Below are positions 1 through 8,517 of a stretch of DNA of 64,000 bases, one piece after another. The notes under the pieces are model-generated. The model saw only the letters and a list, made by a program, of their open reading frames with translations. It was not told the origin of the DNA and ran no database searches. The position numbers and the translations under genes are program-made. The stretch is taken from positions 1,178,001 through 1,242,000 of the forward strand of contig NZ_CP137734.1 in assembly GCF_033406955.1 (NCBI RefSeq). Reading direction: 5' to 3'. This stretch comes from Streptomyces violaceoruber. Its GTDB lineage: Bacteria; Actinomycetota; Actinomycetes; Streptomycetales; Streptomycetaceae. The first letter of the stretch is position 1. Each line of letters opens with the position of its first letter.

Positions 1-967
1 TGCCGCCGAAGTCGTACTCGGTGCCGTAGTGGAACAGGGTCGCGCCCAGGGCGACGCCGCGGTGCCCGGTGACGCAGTTCCACGCGTCGGTGTACCCCTG
101 CGCCTTGGCCCGGTCGGTCGGTTCCTCCGGTACGCCGTTGGCGTCGTCCGGCACCTCCCACTCGCCGGCCGGTCCGGACTCGGTGACGATGTACGGCTTG
201 GTGTAGCCGCCCTGTTCCCACGCGGAGCGCACGTCGCACACGGCGTCGTAGGAGTTGACGGCGTACAGGTCCAGGTCGGGGGCGTTCTTCTGATAGTAGG
301 GCCAGGCGCCGACCCAGGCGTCGGTGGAGGTGACCGGGTGGTTCGGGTCGACGGCGTGGATCTTCTTGGCGACGTCGTTGACGAACGTGGTGTAGGCGTC
401 GCGCTGGCGCTCCAGCTCGTCGCCGCCGTAGCAGTTCTGCAGGCCGAGCACCGACTCGTTGCCGACGTTCCACATCAGGACGCCGGGGTGGTCCTTGTAC
501 TCCTGGACCCAGCGCGGGAACTCGGCGAGCATCTGGTCCTTGTACGCGGTGTCGGTGAGGTAGTTGACACAGCCGCCGCTGCCCGGGCCGCCGCCGGGCT
601 GGAGCCAGAAGCCGGCGATGACCTTGACGCCGTGGGCGGCGGCGGAGTCGAGGAGGGGGCGGCTGCTCGCGTCGGTGCCCCAGGTGCGGATGGTGTTGAC
701 GCCCATGGACGCCAGGTCGGGCAGGTACCGGTCGGCGTCGGCGGGGGACGGGCCCCAGGTGAGGCCCTTGACCGTGTAGGGGCTGCCGTCCACGGTCAGC
801 TGCCAGTCGCCCTGGCCGCCGGTGACCTTCACGACGCTGCCGGCGGCGTGCGCCTGTGCGGCGGGCAGCGCGGTGAGCGCGCCGAGCGTGAGCAGGCCGG
901 CCGTCAGGGGGGCGGTGAGTCTGCGGGCGGGGGTGAGTCTGCTGGTGGGGGTGCGGGGTCGGCTCAT
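1..967 (-). CDS. Exported clan GH-A glycoside hydrolase (partial, C-terminus off the window)
   Basis: The gene reads leftwards and runs off position 1, so only about 322 N-terminal residues are seen. It opens with a signal peptide (basic start, hydrophobic core, cleavage near AQAHA), then a TIM-barrel hydrolase. The acid/base Glu is in WNVGNES and the nucleophile Glu in PYIVTESGPAGEW, the two-glutamate arrangement of clan GH-A (GH2, GH5 and relatives). The text ..TVKGLTWGPSP..TIRTWG.. is typical of GH2-like beta-galactosidase/glucanase catalytic domains. The ATG is at 965-967. It lies 93 bases downstream of the DUF1996 gene on the same strand, with a hairpin between. Substrate cannot be told; the neighbours suggest a polysaccharide such as beta-glucan (inference). 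Confidence 0.8.
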   Translation of the reverse strand, partial: MSRPRTPTSRLTPARRLTAPLTAGLLTLGALTALPAAQAHAAGSVVKVTGGQGDWQLTVDGSPYTVKGLTWGPSPADADRYLPDLASMGVNTIRTWGTDASSRPLLDSAAAHGVKVIAGFWLQPGGGPGSGGCVNYLTDTAYKDQMLAEFPRWVQEYKDHPGVLMWNVGNESVLGLQNCYGGDELERQRDAYTTFVNDVAKKIHAVDPNHPVTSTDAWVGAWPYYQKNAPDLDLYAVNSYDAVCDVRSAWEQGGYTKPYIVTESGPAGEWEVPDDANGVPEEPTDRAKAQGYTDAWNCVTGHRGVALGATLFHYGTEYDFGG

Positions 968-1001
968 CGGGATGTGTCTCCGGTCTGCGGGGTATGGGGG
1001 G

Positions 1002-1040
1002 CCGGCCCGGCCGTGGCGGGGGCGGGGACGGCCGGGCCGG
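1002..1040 (-). terminator. Hairpin terminator after the DUF1996 gene
   Basis: A perfect 13-bp stem (CCGGCCCGGCCGT at 1002-1014 with its complement at 1028-1040) and a 13-base loop lie just past the stop codon of the leftward DUF1996 gene. There is no clear T tract, as is usual in Streptomyces. Confidence 0.7.
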
Positions 1041-1060
1041 TCTCGTGGGCCGAGGGGCGG

Positions 1061-2143
1061 TCAGGGCAGCTCGTAGTCCTCGTTGAGTGCCGCTCCGGCC
1101 TCCGGGTGGGTCTGGTCGTAGCCGCGCGCGTCGCACTGCAGCCCGCCGACGATGCAGTGGCCGACCATGGCGTCCAGGGTCGCCTCGTCCCAGGCGTTGA
1201 AGAAGTCGTAGTGGAACGAGTAGCTCGCGCCACTGGCCAGCCGGACCCGGGAGAGGTCGCCGTTGACCGGGAACGCCATCTTGAACTCGATCATCGGCAG
1301 GGCGACCGGGTGGTCGGCCGGGCAGATGTTGTTGTTGGTCCCGGGGTTGACCACCGGATACGCCATGTGGCTCTTGTGGTCCGGTGTGTCCAGGTTCCTG
1401 CCGTCCCAGCAGCTGGGCGCCTGGAAGCGGATGTTGACCTGGACGTCCTGGCGCTCGGGGCAGTCGGTGGGGAAGTCGACGTTGAAGAAGCTGTCGCCGC
1501 ACTCCCAGCCCTCGACGAACCCGGGGTGGTCGCGGAACTCCTGCGCGCTCTGCATCGGGCTGGCGACGACGTAGCGCAGGCCCTTCGGGAAGGGACGCAC
1601 GCTGGTGTAGTCGGTGACGCCGGCCTTGTAGTAGATGGTCTGCGGGCCGACCGGGAGCACCGGACGGTCGCCGTCGTACATGGTCGGCATCCAGTAGCCC
1701 GAGCGGTCGCCGGGCGCCAGGCAGGTGGTGGACCCGGCGTCGAGCGAGGCGGTGGTGCTGTACGCGTCGGTCGCCGTGTTGCCCATGAAGGTGTGGTCGT
1801 GGGACTTCCCCGGCTGCTGCGCGTAGACGATCGGGTCGTCGGGCGCCGTGTGGCTGACCCCGCAGTTGGCCTGGAACTCGTGGAAGTAGCGGTGCGGCGG
1901 CTCCTTCGTGGACGGGGTGACACCGGTGACCGGCGGGTTGGCGGGGATGTAGCCGTCGCCGTCCGGGTCCTCGGGCGAGGCGGCGGTCGAGACCGCCATG
2001 GTGTGCCCGGTGTGCGCGGCTCGGGCCGGGGCGGACGCGGCGGGCGTGTCCGCGTTGGCGGCGACGGTGCCGATGCCGATCGAGGTCAGCAGTAACGCGC
2101 TCGCGACGAGGGTGCCGGACAGAACTTTCGATCTCCGTGGCAT
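1061..2143 (-). CDS. Exported DUF1996-domain protein
   Basis: 360 residues. Residues 1-32 form a signal peptide ending near ANA; the rest matches the DUF1996 type: a conserved N-terminal FHEFQANCGVSH, a GKSHDHTFMGN motif with an H-x-H pair, several Cys probably forming disulphides, and a C-terminal HYDFFNAWDE. DUF1996 also occurs in fungal wall-associated proteins; its activity is not established. The ATG at 2143 is chosen because AGGAGG stands five bases before it; an in-frame start 69 bases upstream has no such site and would precede the signal peptide. A LacI-type palindrome lies 34-47 bases upstream of the ATG, so the gene is probably induced together with the divergent beta-helix gene. 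Confidence 0.8.
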   Translation of the reverse strand: MPRRSKVLSGTLVASALLLTSIGIGTVAANADTPAASAPARAAHTGHTMAVSTAASPEDPDGDGYIPANPPVTGVTPSTKEPPHRYFHEFQANCGVSHTAPDDPIVYAQQPGKSHDHTFMGNTATDAYSTTASLDAGSTTCLAPGDRSGYWMPTMYDGDRPVLPVGPQTIYYKAGVTDYTSVRPFPKGLRYVVASPMQSAQEFRDHPGFVEGWECGDSFFNVDFPTDCPERQDVQVNIRFQAPSCWDGRNLDTPDHKSHMAYPVVNPGTNNNICPADHPVALPMIEFKMAFPVNGDLSRVRLASGASYSFHYDFFNAWDEATLDAMVGHCIVGGLQCDARGYDQTHPEAGAALNEDYELP

Positions 2144-2176
2144 GGAGACCTCCTGAGAAGGTCGGGGGAAATTCTC

Positions 2177-2190
2177 GGAGAGCGCTCTCC
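2177..2190. promoter_or_regulatory. LacI-family-type operator, perfect palindrome
   Basis: GGAGAGCGCTCTCC is a perfect 14-bp palindrome centred on AGCGCT, close to the TGGGAGCGCTCCCA operators of Streptomyces CebR/LacI-type sugar repressors. It sits in the leader region of the leftward DUF1996 gene. Confidence 0.6.
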
Positions 2191-2353
2191 CACATCGGAG
2201 TGTTGAGGGCACGGGGGAAGGGTGTCAAGGGATTGAACGGAAGCGGCAGCGGGTGGACCAACGCCCCCTGCGCCCCCACTTGTTGAACACAGCCCACGAG
2301 AAACGGTCGCAACTCTTGACGTGCCGTGCGCGCAGATGAAGCATGCACACCCA

Positions 2354-2365
2354 GAGAGCGCTCCC
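2354..2365. promoter_or_regulatory. Second LacI-family-type operator, imperfect
   Basis: GAGAGCGCTCCC has the same AGCGCT centre as the perfect palindrome at 2177-2190 and stands 45-56 bases before the ATG of the rightward beta-helix gene. One operator per divergent gene suggests a shared repressor; no LacI-family gene is in the window. Confidence 0.5.
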
Positions 2366-2409
2366 CCACCCCCACTTCGTTCACTTTCCGAACAAGGAGA
2401 GCCGCCCGC

Positions 2410-4218
2410 ATGCCGTCTTCCCCCACGCCCTCCCCCACACCGTCCGGTGCGCCCGAGCCCTCCGGGGTGCGGCGCCGCAGCCTCCTCGCGGCAGCCGCCG
2501 CGGCACCCGTGCTGGCCTCACTCGCCGGCGCGGGAACCGCCGCCGCCGACTCCCCCGGCGGTCCTCGTGCCCTGCCCGGCGGTGGCGACCTCGGGCCGAA
2601 CGTCATCGTCTTCGACCCGTCCACGGCGAACATCCAGGGCAGACTGGACGAGATCTTCAAGCAGCAGGAGTCCGCCCAGTTCGGCACGGGGCGCTACGCG
2701 CTGCTGTTCAAACCCGGCACCTACAACGGGCTCAACGCGCAGCTCGGCTTCTACACCTCGATCGCCGGCCTCGGCCTCTCCCCCGACGACACCACCATCA
2801 ACGGCGACGTCACGGTCGACGCCGGCTGGTTCGACGGCAACGCCACGCAGAACTTCTGGCGTTCGGCGGAGAATCTCGCGCTGGTCCCGGTCAGCGGCAC
2901 CAACCGCTGGGCGGTCTCGCAGGCCGCGCCCTTCCGGCGCATGCACGTGCGCGGCGACCTCAACCTCGCCCCCGACGGCTACGGCTGGGCCAGCGGCGGC
3001 TACATCGCCGACAGCCGGATCGACGGCACGGTCGGCCCGTACTCCCAGCAGCAGTGGTACACCCGGGACAGTTCGGTCGGCGGCTGGCTCAACGCCGTGT
3101 GGAACATGGTGTTCTCCGGCGTGGAGGGCGCGCCCGCGCAGAGCTTCCCCGAACCGCCGTACACCACGCTGGAGACGACGCCCGTCTCCCGGGAGAAGCC
3201 GTTCCTGTACCTCGACGGCGACGAGTACCGCGTGTTCCTGCCGGAGAAGCGCACCGACGCCCGCGGCGTCTCCTGGGGCAGCGGCACCCCGCGCGGCACC
3301 TCGCTCCCGCTGTCCCGGTTCTACGTGGCCCGGCCCGACGACTCGGCGGCCACCCTCAACCAGGCGCTGGAGGAGGGCCTGCACCTGCTGCTGACCCCGG
3401 GTGTCTACCGCCTCGACCGGACCGTGGACGTGCAGCGCGCGGGCACGGTCGTCCTGGGCCTGGGCTACGCCACCCTCATCCCCGACAACGGCGTGACCGC
3501 CCTGAAGGTGGCCGACGTGGACGGCGTACGTCTCGCCGGATTCCTCGTGGACGCCGGTCCCGTCAACTCCGCGACCCTGCTGGAGGTCGGGCCCGAGGGG
3601 GCGTCCGCGGACCACTCGGCCAACCCGACGACCGTGCAGGACGTGTTCGTCCGGATCGGCGGCGCGGGCCCCGGCAAGGCGACCACGAGCCTGGTCGTCA
3701 ACAGCCGGCACACCATCGTCGACCACACCTGGGTGTGGCGCGCCGACCACGGCGACGGCGTCGGCTGGGAGACCAACCGCGCCGACTACGGCGTGGTCGT
3801 CAACGGCGACGACGTACTGATCACCGGTCTGTTCGTCGAGCACTTCAACAAGTACGACGTGCAGTGGAACGGCGAGCGCGGCCGCACCGTCTTCTTCCAG
3901 AACGAGAAGGCGTACGACGCCCCGGACCAGGCCGCGATCCAGAACGGCTCGGTCAAGGGCTATGCCGCCTACAAGGTCGGCGACGACGTCACCGAGCACG
4001 AGGGCTGGGGCCTGGGCAGCTACTGCTACTACAACGTGAACCCGTCCATCGTGCAGCACCACGGCTTCGCCGCGCCGAACCGTTCCGGGGTGCGCTTCCA
4101 CGGGCTGCTCGTGGTGTCGCTCGGCGGCAACGGGCAGTACGAGTGCGTCATCAACGACACCGGTTCACCCACGTCGGGGACGGACACGGTGCCGTCGAAG
4201 GTGGTGCAGTACCCCTGA
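2410..4218 (+). CDS. Exported beta-helix protein, probable glucanase (GH55/GH87-like)
   Basis: 602 residues. A Tat-type leader (GVRRRSLLAAAAAAPVLAS then an Ala-rich core ending GTAAADS) shows export. The mature part starts with LGPNVIVFDPSTANIQGRLD and has repeated short strands (LLFKPGTYNG.., LLLTPGVYRLD.., VVVNGDDVLITGLFVEHF..) of a right-handed parallel beta-helix. Proteins of this type in Streptomyces are often labelled coagulation factor 5/8-type or adenylyl cyclase by transfer; the fold and the GH55/GH87-like texture point to a polysaccharide hydrolase or binder, but I cannot name catalytic residues. No carbohydrate-binding module is fused. The ATG at 2410 follows AAGGAGA; a reading-frame extension back to 2326 would put charged sequence before the leader. 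Confidence 0.65.
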   Translation: MPSSPTPSPTPSGAPEPSGVRRRSLLAAAAAAPVLASLAGAGTAAADSPGGPRALPGGGDLGPNVIVFDPSTANIQGRLDEIFKQQESAQFGTGRYALLFKPGTYNGLNAQLGFYTSIAGLGLSPDDTTINGDVTVDAGWFDGNATQNFWRSAENLALVPVSGTNRWAVSQAAPFRRMHVRGDLNLAPDGYGWASGGYIADSRIDGTVGPYSQQQWYTRDSSVGGWLNAVWNMVFSGVEGAPAQSFPEPPYTTLETTPVSREKPFLYLDGDEYRVFLPEKRTDARGVSWGSGTPRGTSLPLSRFYVARPDDSAATLNQALEEGLHLLLTPGVYRLDRTVDVQRAGTVVLGLGYATLIPDNGVTALKVADVDGVRLAGFLVDAGPVNSATLLEVGPEGASADHSANPTTVQDVFVRIGGAGPGKATTSLVVNSRHTIVDHTWVWRADHGDGVGWETNRADYGVVVNGDDVLITGLFVEHFNKYDVQWNGERGRTVFFQNEKAYDAPDQAAIQNGSVKGYAAYKVGDDVTEHEGWGLGSYCYYNVNPSIVQHHGFAAPNRSGVRFHGLLVVSLGGNGQYECVINDTGSPTSGTDTVPSKVVQYP

Positions 4219-4231
4219 GGCGGACGTGACG

Positions 4232-4267
4232 TCGGCCTCAGGGCCCGGCTGTGGCCCTGAAGGCCGA
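4232..4267 (+). terminator. Hairpin terminator after the beta-helix gene
   Basis: TCGGCCTCAGGGCC pairs across a 7-base loop with GGCCCTGA-A-GGCCGA, a 14-bp stem with one bulged A. It begins 14 bases after the stop codon. Confidence 0.75.
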
Positions 4268-4341
4268 ATGCGTCGTACGGAACGGCAATCCGATTCGGTC
4301 TCCATCAATTCGTTACCAAGATCACTACAACCCTTTCGAGG

Positions 4342-4357
4342 CGTGACACACATCACG
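4342..4357. promoter_or_regulatory. Possible Crp site upstream of the ALF-repeat gene
   Basis: CGTGA-N6-TCACG is a perfect dyad matching the GTG-N6-CAC core known for Streptomyces Crp. It lies 135 bases before the ALF gene start, in the 273-bp gap 4219-4491, which otherwise holds only the preceding terminator. A single short dyad, so tentative. Confidence 0.35.
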
Positions 4358-4491
4358 ACGTGTGCTCGCGGAATACCCGAATTCTGACCGGTTTCTGCAT
4401 TGGACGGGTCATCAATCCCCCGCTTCTATAGAGCACTTGAACCGCAGGGGGAGCGGCGAGATTTCCCCTCGTGTCCGAGAGGGGAGTCTTG

Positions 4492-7400
4492 ATGTCACCA
4501 TCATCACGGGTATTCAGCAGACGTCAGTCACTGGCCATTTTCGGCGGAATCGCGGCAGGTACCGCGGTGCCTCTGGGGGTCTTCGGGTCCGGCCCCGCGT
4601 ACGCGGCGGACACGGCGGAGACCGACGGGGGCACGGGGCTGCCCGACACCGACCGCGGCAAGGTCGTGCAGGCGTACCGGACCGGCGGCCGCGCGGTGCG
4701 CACGGCCGCGGCGGCGGCGCTCGTGGGCAACGCGGACAGCGTGGCCACGTTCCTCGGCGAGCGGCTGCCGACGGCCACGGCCGAGGACAATCGTTTCACC
4801 CTCACCGAGGCCCTGGTCAGCGCGGGCAAGGCGACGCGTGCCGGGATCGGGCAGGCGCTGTCCGGCGGGGACGCGGCCGTCGCCGCCTATCTTCAGGGCG
4901 GCTTCGAGTCGGCGGTGCACGAGGACCTCCAGGTGGCCGTGACCACCGTCAACGCGCACGGCGGCAAGGCCGTGAAGCGCGAGTCCTCCGAGGCGCTCGC
5001 GACCGGTACGGACTTCGCCCTGCGGGACTTCCTCAGCAGCGGCCAGTACCAGGCGCACGACGAGGACCAGCGCGTCGAGGTGACCTCCATCCTCGTGACC
5101 GCCTCGCCGCAGGTGCGGGAGTACGCGGAGCGGGCGCTCGACGACGGGTCGCCGCGCGCGATCCGGTGGTTCCTGACGACCGGGCAGTACATCGCCCGGG
5201 CGCGGGACGAGGAGTCGGCGGAGATCCAGCAGCTCGTCAAGATCGTGGAGTCGGAGGGCCGGCGCGCCGAGCTCAAGACCGACGAGGCGGTCGAGCTGTC
5301 CGAGCAGGCGGTGCAGGCCGCCGCGAAGGCCAAGGCCGCCGCGCTGGAGGCGAAGGCCGAGGCGCAGGCCGCCGAGCAGGACGTGCAGCGCTCCGCCAGG
5401 GCCGCGAACAAGGCGGCGCGGGCCGCCCAGGGTGCCGCGGCCGCCGCGTCGACCGCGGTGTCCGCCTCGCGCACCGCGCAGGCCGCGGCCCGGCGTTCGG
5501 TGACCGCCGCGAACGCCGCCGCGGCAGCCGCCGCGGCCGCTGGTCGCGCCGCCTCGCGTGCCTACCGCGCCGCGATCAGCGCGTCCAAGAACGCGAACAT
5601 GGCGGAGGCCGCCAACCAGGCGGCGAAGGCCGCGCGGGTCATGGTCGACTGGGTGCGCACCGTGGCCGCGAAGGCGAAGCTCGCGGCCCTCGCCTCCGAC
5701 GCGGCCGAGGCCGCGGGCAACGCCGCCGCGGGTGCCGCGGTCGACTCGGCCGCCGCCGCGCGCGCTTCCGCCGACGCCGCCGCGGCCTCCGGTGCCGCGC
5801 AGTCCCAGGCCGCCGAGGCGCAGCGCCAGGCCGCCATCGCGGAGGCCGCCGCGGGCCGGGCCACGGCCGCCGCGAGCCGGGCCTCCACCCTGTCCCGCAG
5901 GTCGGCCGCCGCCGCCCGGTCCGCGTCCGCCGCCGCCGACAGCGCGGCCGACCACGCGGAGAAGGCGGCCGACGCCGCCGAGGAGGCGGCCCGCAACGCC
6001 GGCAAGGCCGTGGACTACGCCAACCGCTCCACCGCCGCCGCCAACGCCGCCGTGGAAGCCGCGAACAAGGCGTACGACGCGGTCACCGAGGCCCGGGAGG
6101 TCGAGAAGGAGGCCCGGGAGGCCGAGATCGCCCGGTTGAACGAGGAGACCGAGGAAGCGATCGAGGTCGCCAAGCAGCAGCGGCGCGAGGAGACCGACCG
6201 GCTGGAGCGCGCCAACCGGGAGCGCACGCAGGAGTCGCGGCTGTCCGAGGAACTCGTCGCGCTGATCACCGCGATGGAGGCGGCGTTCGCCGACGGCCGC
6301 ACCGGGGAGGCCGTGGACAAGGGCCGGCAGGCCGCCGTCCTGCTCCTCGACCGGTCCGGCACGTGGACCCGCGAGGCCGCCGAGTTCGCGCTGGCCGGCT
6401 CCGACGAGGACGTGCTGCGCTGGATCGAGGCCGACCGGGTCATCGCGCTGCAGCAGGACAACGCGGAGAACACCGCGGCCACCGCCGCGATCTCCACGCA
6501 GAACGTGGCCGAGGCCGCCGCGGCGGCGCTGCAGACCGAGGACCCCGCCGCCATCAGGACCTTCCTGGAGAAGGGCGCGGTCGAGGCGGCCAGGGACGAC
6601 AACGAGGTCGAGGTCACCACGCTCCTCGCGGACGACTCCACCGGTACCGCCGTACGGCGTGCCGCCGAGGCCGCCCTGACGGACGGCTCCGCCGAGGCGC
6701 TGCACACGTTCCTGCACGTGAAGCGCGCCGCGGCCGTCCACGAGGACGACAAGGTGGCGGCCACCACGCTCCTGGTCTCCGGCGGCCCGTACGTACAGGC
6801 CGCGGCGAAGGTCGCCCTCGAGGGCGACACGCACATGCTGCGCCAGTTCATCGGCACGACGCAGCACGAGTTCGCGCGCATCGACCACGACCACGCCACG
6901 CACATCAGCGCGATCCGTGCGGCGATCGCACGGGCGGCGAAGACCGCGCAGGACGCGCTCGAGGACGCGGCACGCGCCTCCGAGGCCGCGGCCGTCGCCC
7001 GGCAGGCCGCCGCGGAGGCCACCGAGTGGGCCGGCAAGGCCGAGGGCTGGGCGGCCGACGCCAAGGCCTCCGCCGAGGAGGCCCGCCAGAACGCGGAGGA
7101 CGCGGAGAACTCCGCTGCCGCCGCCGCCCGGTCCGCGCAGACGGCGGCGAACGCGGCCGCCGCGGCCCGCAGGGCGAGCAGTGTGGCGCGGGACGCGGCG
7201 AACCGGGCGGTGCGCTCCGCCGAGACCGCCGCGTCCTACGCCCTGGACGCCCAGCGTTCCGCGACCGTCGCACGCCAGGCGAAGCTCGCGGCGGGCAAGT
7301 CCTTCGCCGAGGCGGCCGCCGCCGCCACCGAGGCGCGGATCCTGGTCATCCAGGCCGCGATCCGGCAGGCCATCCAGGACGCGCTCGACAACTCGAAGGT

Positions 7401-8010
7401 GCCGATCGACGGCGAGACCGGGCTGCCCGACGGCGCCGAGAGCTGCCTGACGCCGTTCGGCGACCCGATCGAGCACCGCAACAACACCAATCCCTGGGAG
7501 CTCGGCTGGAGCTGGCTCACCGGCTCGGGCCCCACCTCGCAGTGCTTCGGCCCGGACGACGAGTTCACCCGCCTCTACCGTGAGCACTCGCACACGCAGG
7601 GGGTCCTCGCCTACTTCCTCAATGAGTGGCAGCGGACCGGGAAGTACGAGCTGGGTCACACCTACATGAACGACTACATGCTCAGCGGCTTCGACGGTGC
7701 CGGCAAGTACATGACGGACTACGGGACGCTCACCACGGGCGGACTCACCGGCAACCTCGCGTACACGTTCCTGGGCTCGCACCAGGTCCGTATGACTCCC
7801 ATCCGGGAGAACGCGGACGGATCGGTCACCTGGCGCTACACCGCGTACAACGAGTCGGACATCGAGTCGGCGACGCACCCTCCGGTCATCGGGTACACGG
7901 ACTGGTGGAGCGACACCGTGGGCGCCTTCGTCGACAAGGTCGTCGGCGACGAGGGGCCGCTGTCGCCGAAGACCCAGGTGATCGAGTTCGACGTTACGCT
8001 GGGTCCGTGA
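4492..8010 (+). CDS. Exported ALF-repeat/coiled-coil giant protein, possible polymorphic toxin
   Basis: 1172 residues. A Tat-like leader (SRRQSLAIFGGIAAG.., ending PAYAAD) is followed by two sets of short ALF repeats (about residues 45-260 and 590-790; units such as ..AALVGNADSVATFLGERL.., ..DDGSPRAIRWFLTTGQY.., ..ALEGDTHMLRQFIG..). Each set leads into an Ala-rich alpha-helical coiled coil (about 260-560 and 800-960). The last 190 residues are different: low in Ala, rich in aromatics, Gly and Asp, with two Cys (ESCLTPFGD.., TSQCFGPDD..) and a beta-rich end. Long repeats ending in a distinct C-terminal domain are the build of a polymorphic toxin, and the next gene is coupled by a GTGA overlap. 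The tail is not a toxin family I recognise. The ATG at 4492 follows AGGGGAG; a GTG at 4471 is in frame but poorly placed. Confidence 0.7.
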   Translation: MSPSSRVFSRRQSLAIFGGIAAGTAVPLGVFGSGPAYAADTAETDGGTGLPDTDRGKVVQAYRTGGRAVRTAAAAALVGNADSVATFLGERLPTATAEDNRFTLTEALVSAGKATRAGIGQALSGGDAAVAAYLQGGFESAVHEDLQVAVTTVNAHGGKAVKRESSEALATGTDFALRDFLSSGQYQAHDEDQRVEVTSILVTASPQVREYAERALDDGSPRAIRWFLTTGQYIARARDEESAEIQQLVKIVESEGRRAELKTDEAVELSEQAVQAAAKAKAAALEAKAEAQAAEQDVQRSARAANKAARAAQGAAAAASTAVSASRTAQAAARRSVTAANAAAAAAAAAGRAASRAYRAAISASKNANMAEAANQAAKAARVMVDWVRTVAAKAKLAALASDAAEAAGNAAAGAAVDSAAAARASADAAAASGAAQSQAAEAQRQAAIAEAAAGRATAAASRASTLSRRSAAAARSASAAADSAADHAEKAADAAEEAARNAGKAVDYANRSTAAANAAVEAANKAYDAVTEAREVEKEAREAEIARLNEETEEAIEVAKQQRREETDRLERANRERTQESRLSEELVALITAMEAAFADGRTGEAVDKGRQAAVLLLDRSGTWTREAAEFALAGSDEDVLRWIEADRVIALQQDNAENTAATAAISTQNVAEAAAAALQTEDPAAIRTFLEKGAVEAARDDNEVEVTTLLADDSTGTAVRRAAEAALTDGSAEALHTFLHVKRAAAVHEDDKVAATTLLVSGGPYVQAAAKVALEGDTHMLRQFIGTTQHEFARIDHDHATHISAIRAAIARAAKTAQDALEDAARASEAAAVARQAAAEATEWAGKAEGWAADAKASAEEARQNAEDAENSAAAAARSAQTAANAAAAARRASSVARDAANRAVRSAETAASYALDAQRSATVARQAKLAAGKSFAEAAAAATEARILVIQAAIRQAIQDALDNSKVPIDGETGLPDGAESCLTPFGDPIEHRNNTNPWELGWSWLTGSGPTSQCFGPDDEFTRLYREHSHTQGVLAYFLNEWQRTGKYELGHTYMNDYMLSGFDGAGKYMTDYGTLTTGGLTGNLAYTFLGSHQVRMTPIRENADGSVTWRYTAYNESDIESATHPPVIGYTDWWSDTVGAFVDKVVGDEGPLSPKTQVIEFDVTLGP

Positions 8011-8396
8011 CGCGCAAGAGGGCAGGTGGACGGTGGTTCTTCGCCGTGCTCGCCGCGTCCGCGGTGCTCGTGTCGGGATGCTCGGGGTCGGTCGACCCGA
8101 AGAAGCTGCCCGGTGTGTACCGCAACGACGAGGGCGGGCAGATCGAGCTCTCGGCGGACGGCACGTTCTCGGCCGAGCGGGTGACGACGAACGAGAGCGC
8201 GGGCCCGGTTGATTTCAGCGGCAGCTGGGACTACCAGGATCCGGACACCTCGAGCGATTTCGTCTACTTGGGGGTCGAGGACGGCGGTCTCGGAAAGACC
8301 GGCGGGATCCAGCTCTATGTAGACGATCAGGACACCCTGTACTTCCAGTCCGATCCGGACGGACCGGTCACACAAAAGCTCAACAAGACGAGCTGA
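8007..8396 (+). CDS. Small lipoprotein coupled to the ALF protein, candidate immunity protein
   Basis: 129 residues from a GTG that overlaps the ALF stop codon (GTGA), so it is translated by coupling and is absent from any single long-frame reading. The lipobox is LVSGC with Cys25 as lipidation site. The mature part (LPGVYRNDEGGQIELSADG.., FSGSWDYQD.., IQLYVDDQDTLYFQSD..) reads as a small beta-barrel or lipocalin-like fold. It would sit on the outer face of the membrane. Function is not known; position directly after a repeat-toxin-like gene, small size and coupling suggest immunity (inference). It could instead be an unrelated envelope lipoprotein. Confidence 0.75.
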   Translation: MTRKRAGGRWFFAVLAASAVLVSGCSGSVDPKKLPGVYRNDEGGQIELSADGTFSAERVTTNESAGPVDFSGSWDYQDPDTSSDFVYLGVEDGGLGKTGGIQLYVDDQDTLYFQSDPDGPVTQKLNKTS

Positions 8397-8413
8397 GTGG
8401 CCTCGCATTCTCA

Positions 8414-8482
8414 GCGGTTGCCCGATTCCTGTTCCTTTCAGGAATAGGGCAACCGCGTCAAGTGCGCCCTTCGACAGGGCGC
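8414..8482 (+). terminator. Two tandem hairpins closing the ALF-lipoprotein unit
   Basis: The first hairpin (8414-8456) pairs GCGGTTGCCC with GGGCAACCGC and, inside it, ATTCCT with AGGAAT. The second (8464-8482) pairs GCGCCCT with AGGGCGC across TCGAC. Together they isolate this unit from the following operon. Confidence 0.8.
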
Positions 8483-8517
8483 TTCAACCCATAATCCGTC
8501 GACTCTCTAGGACTGTG

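Noticed and set aside
29..2095. A 688-residue plus-strand open frame at the window start
   Set aside because: Opposite the hydrolase and DUF1996 genes, both with signal peptides and catalytic or family motifs.
4471..4491. GTG start at 4471 for the ALF gene
   Set aside because: The ATG at 4492 has AGGGGAG at proper distance and gives a normal leader; the GTG has a purine run 18 bases away.
4528..7878. A very long open frame opposite the ALF-repeat gene
   Set aside because: It is the shadow of an Ala-rich GC-biased gene; its product is Arg/Gly/Val-rich with no domain and no ribosome site, whereas the plus-strand product has a leader and repeats.
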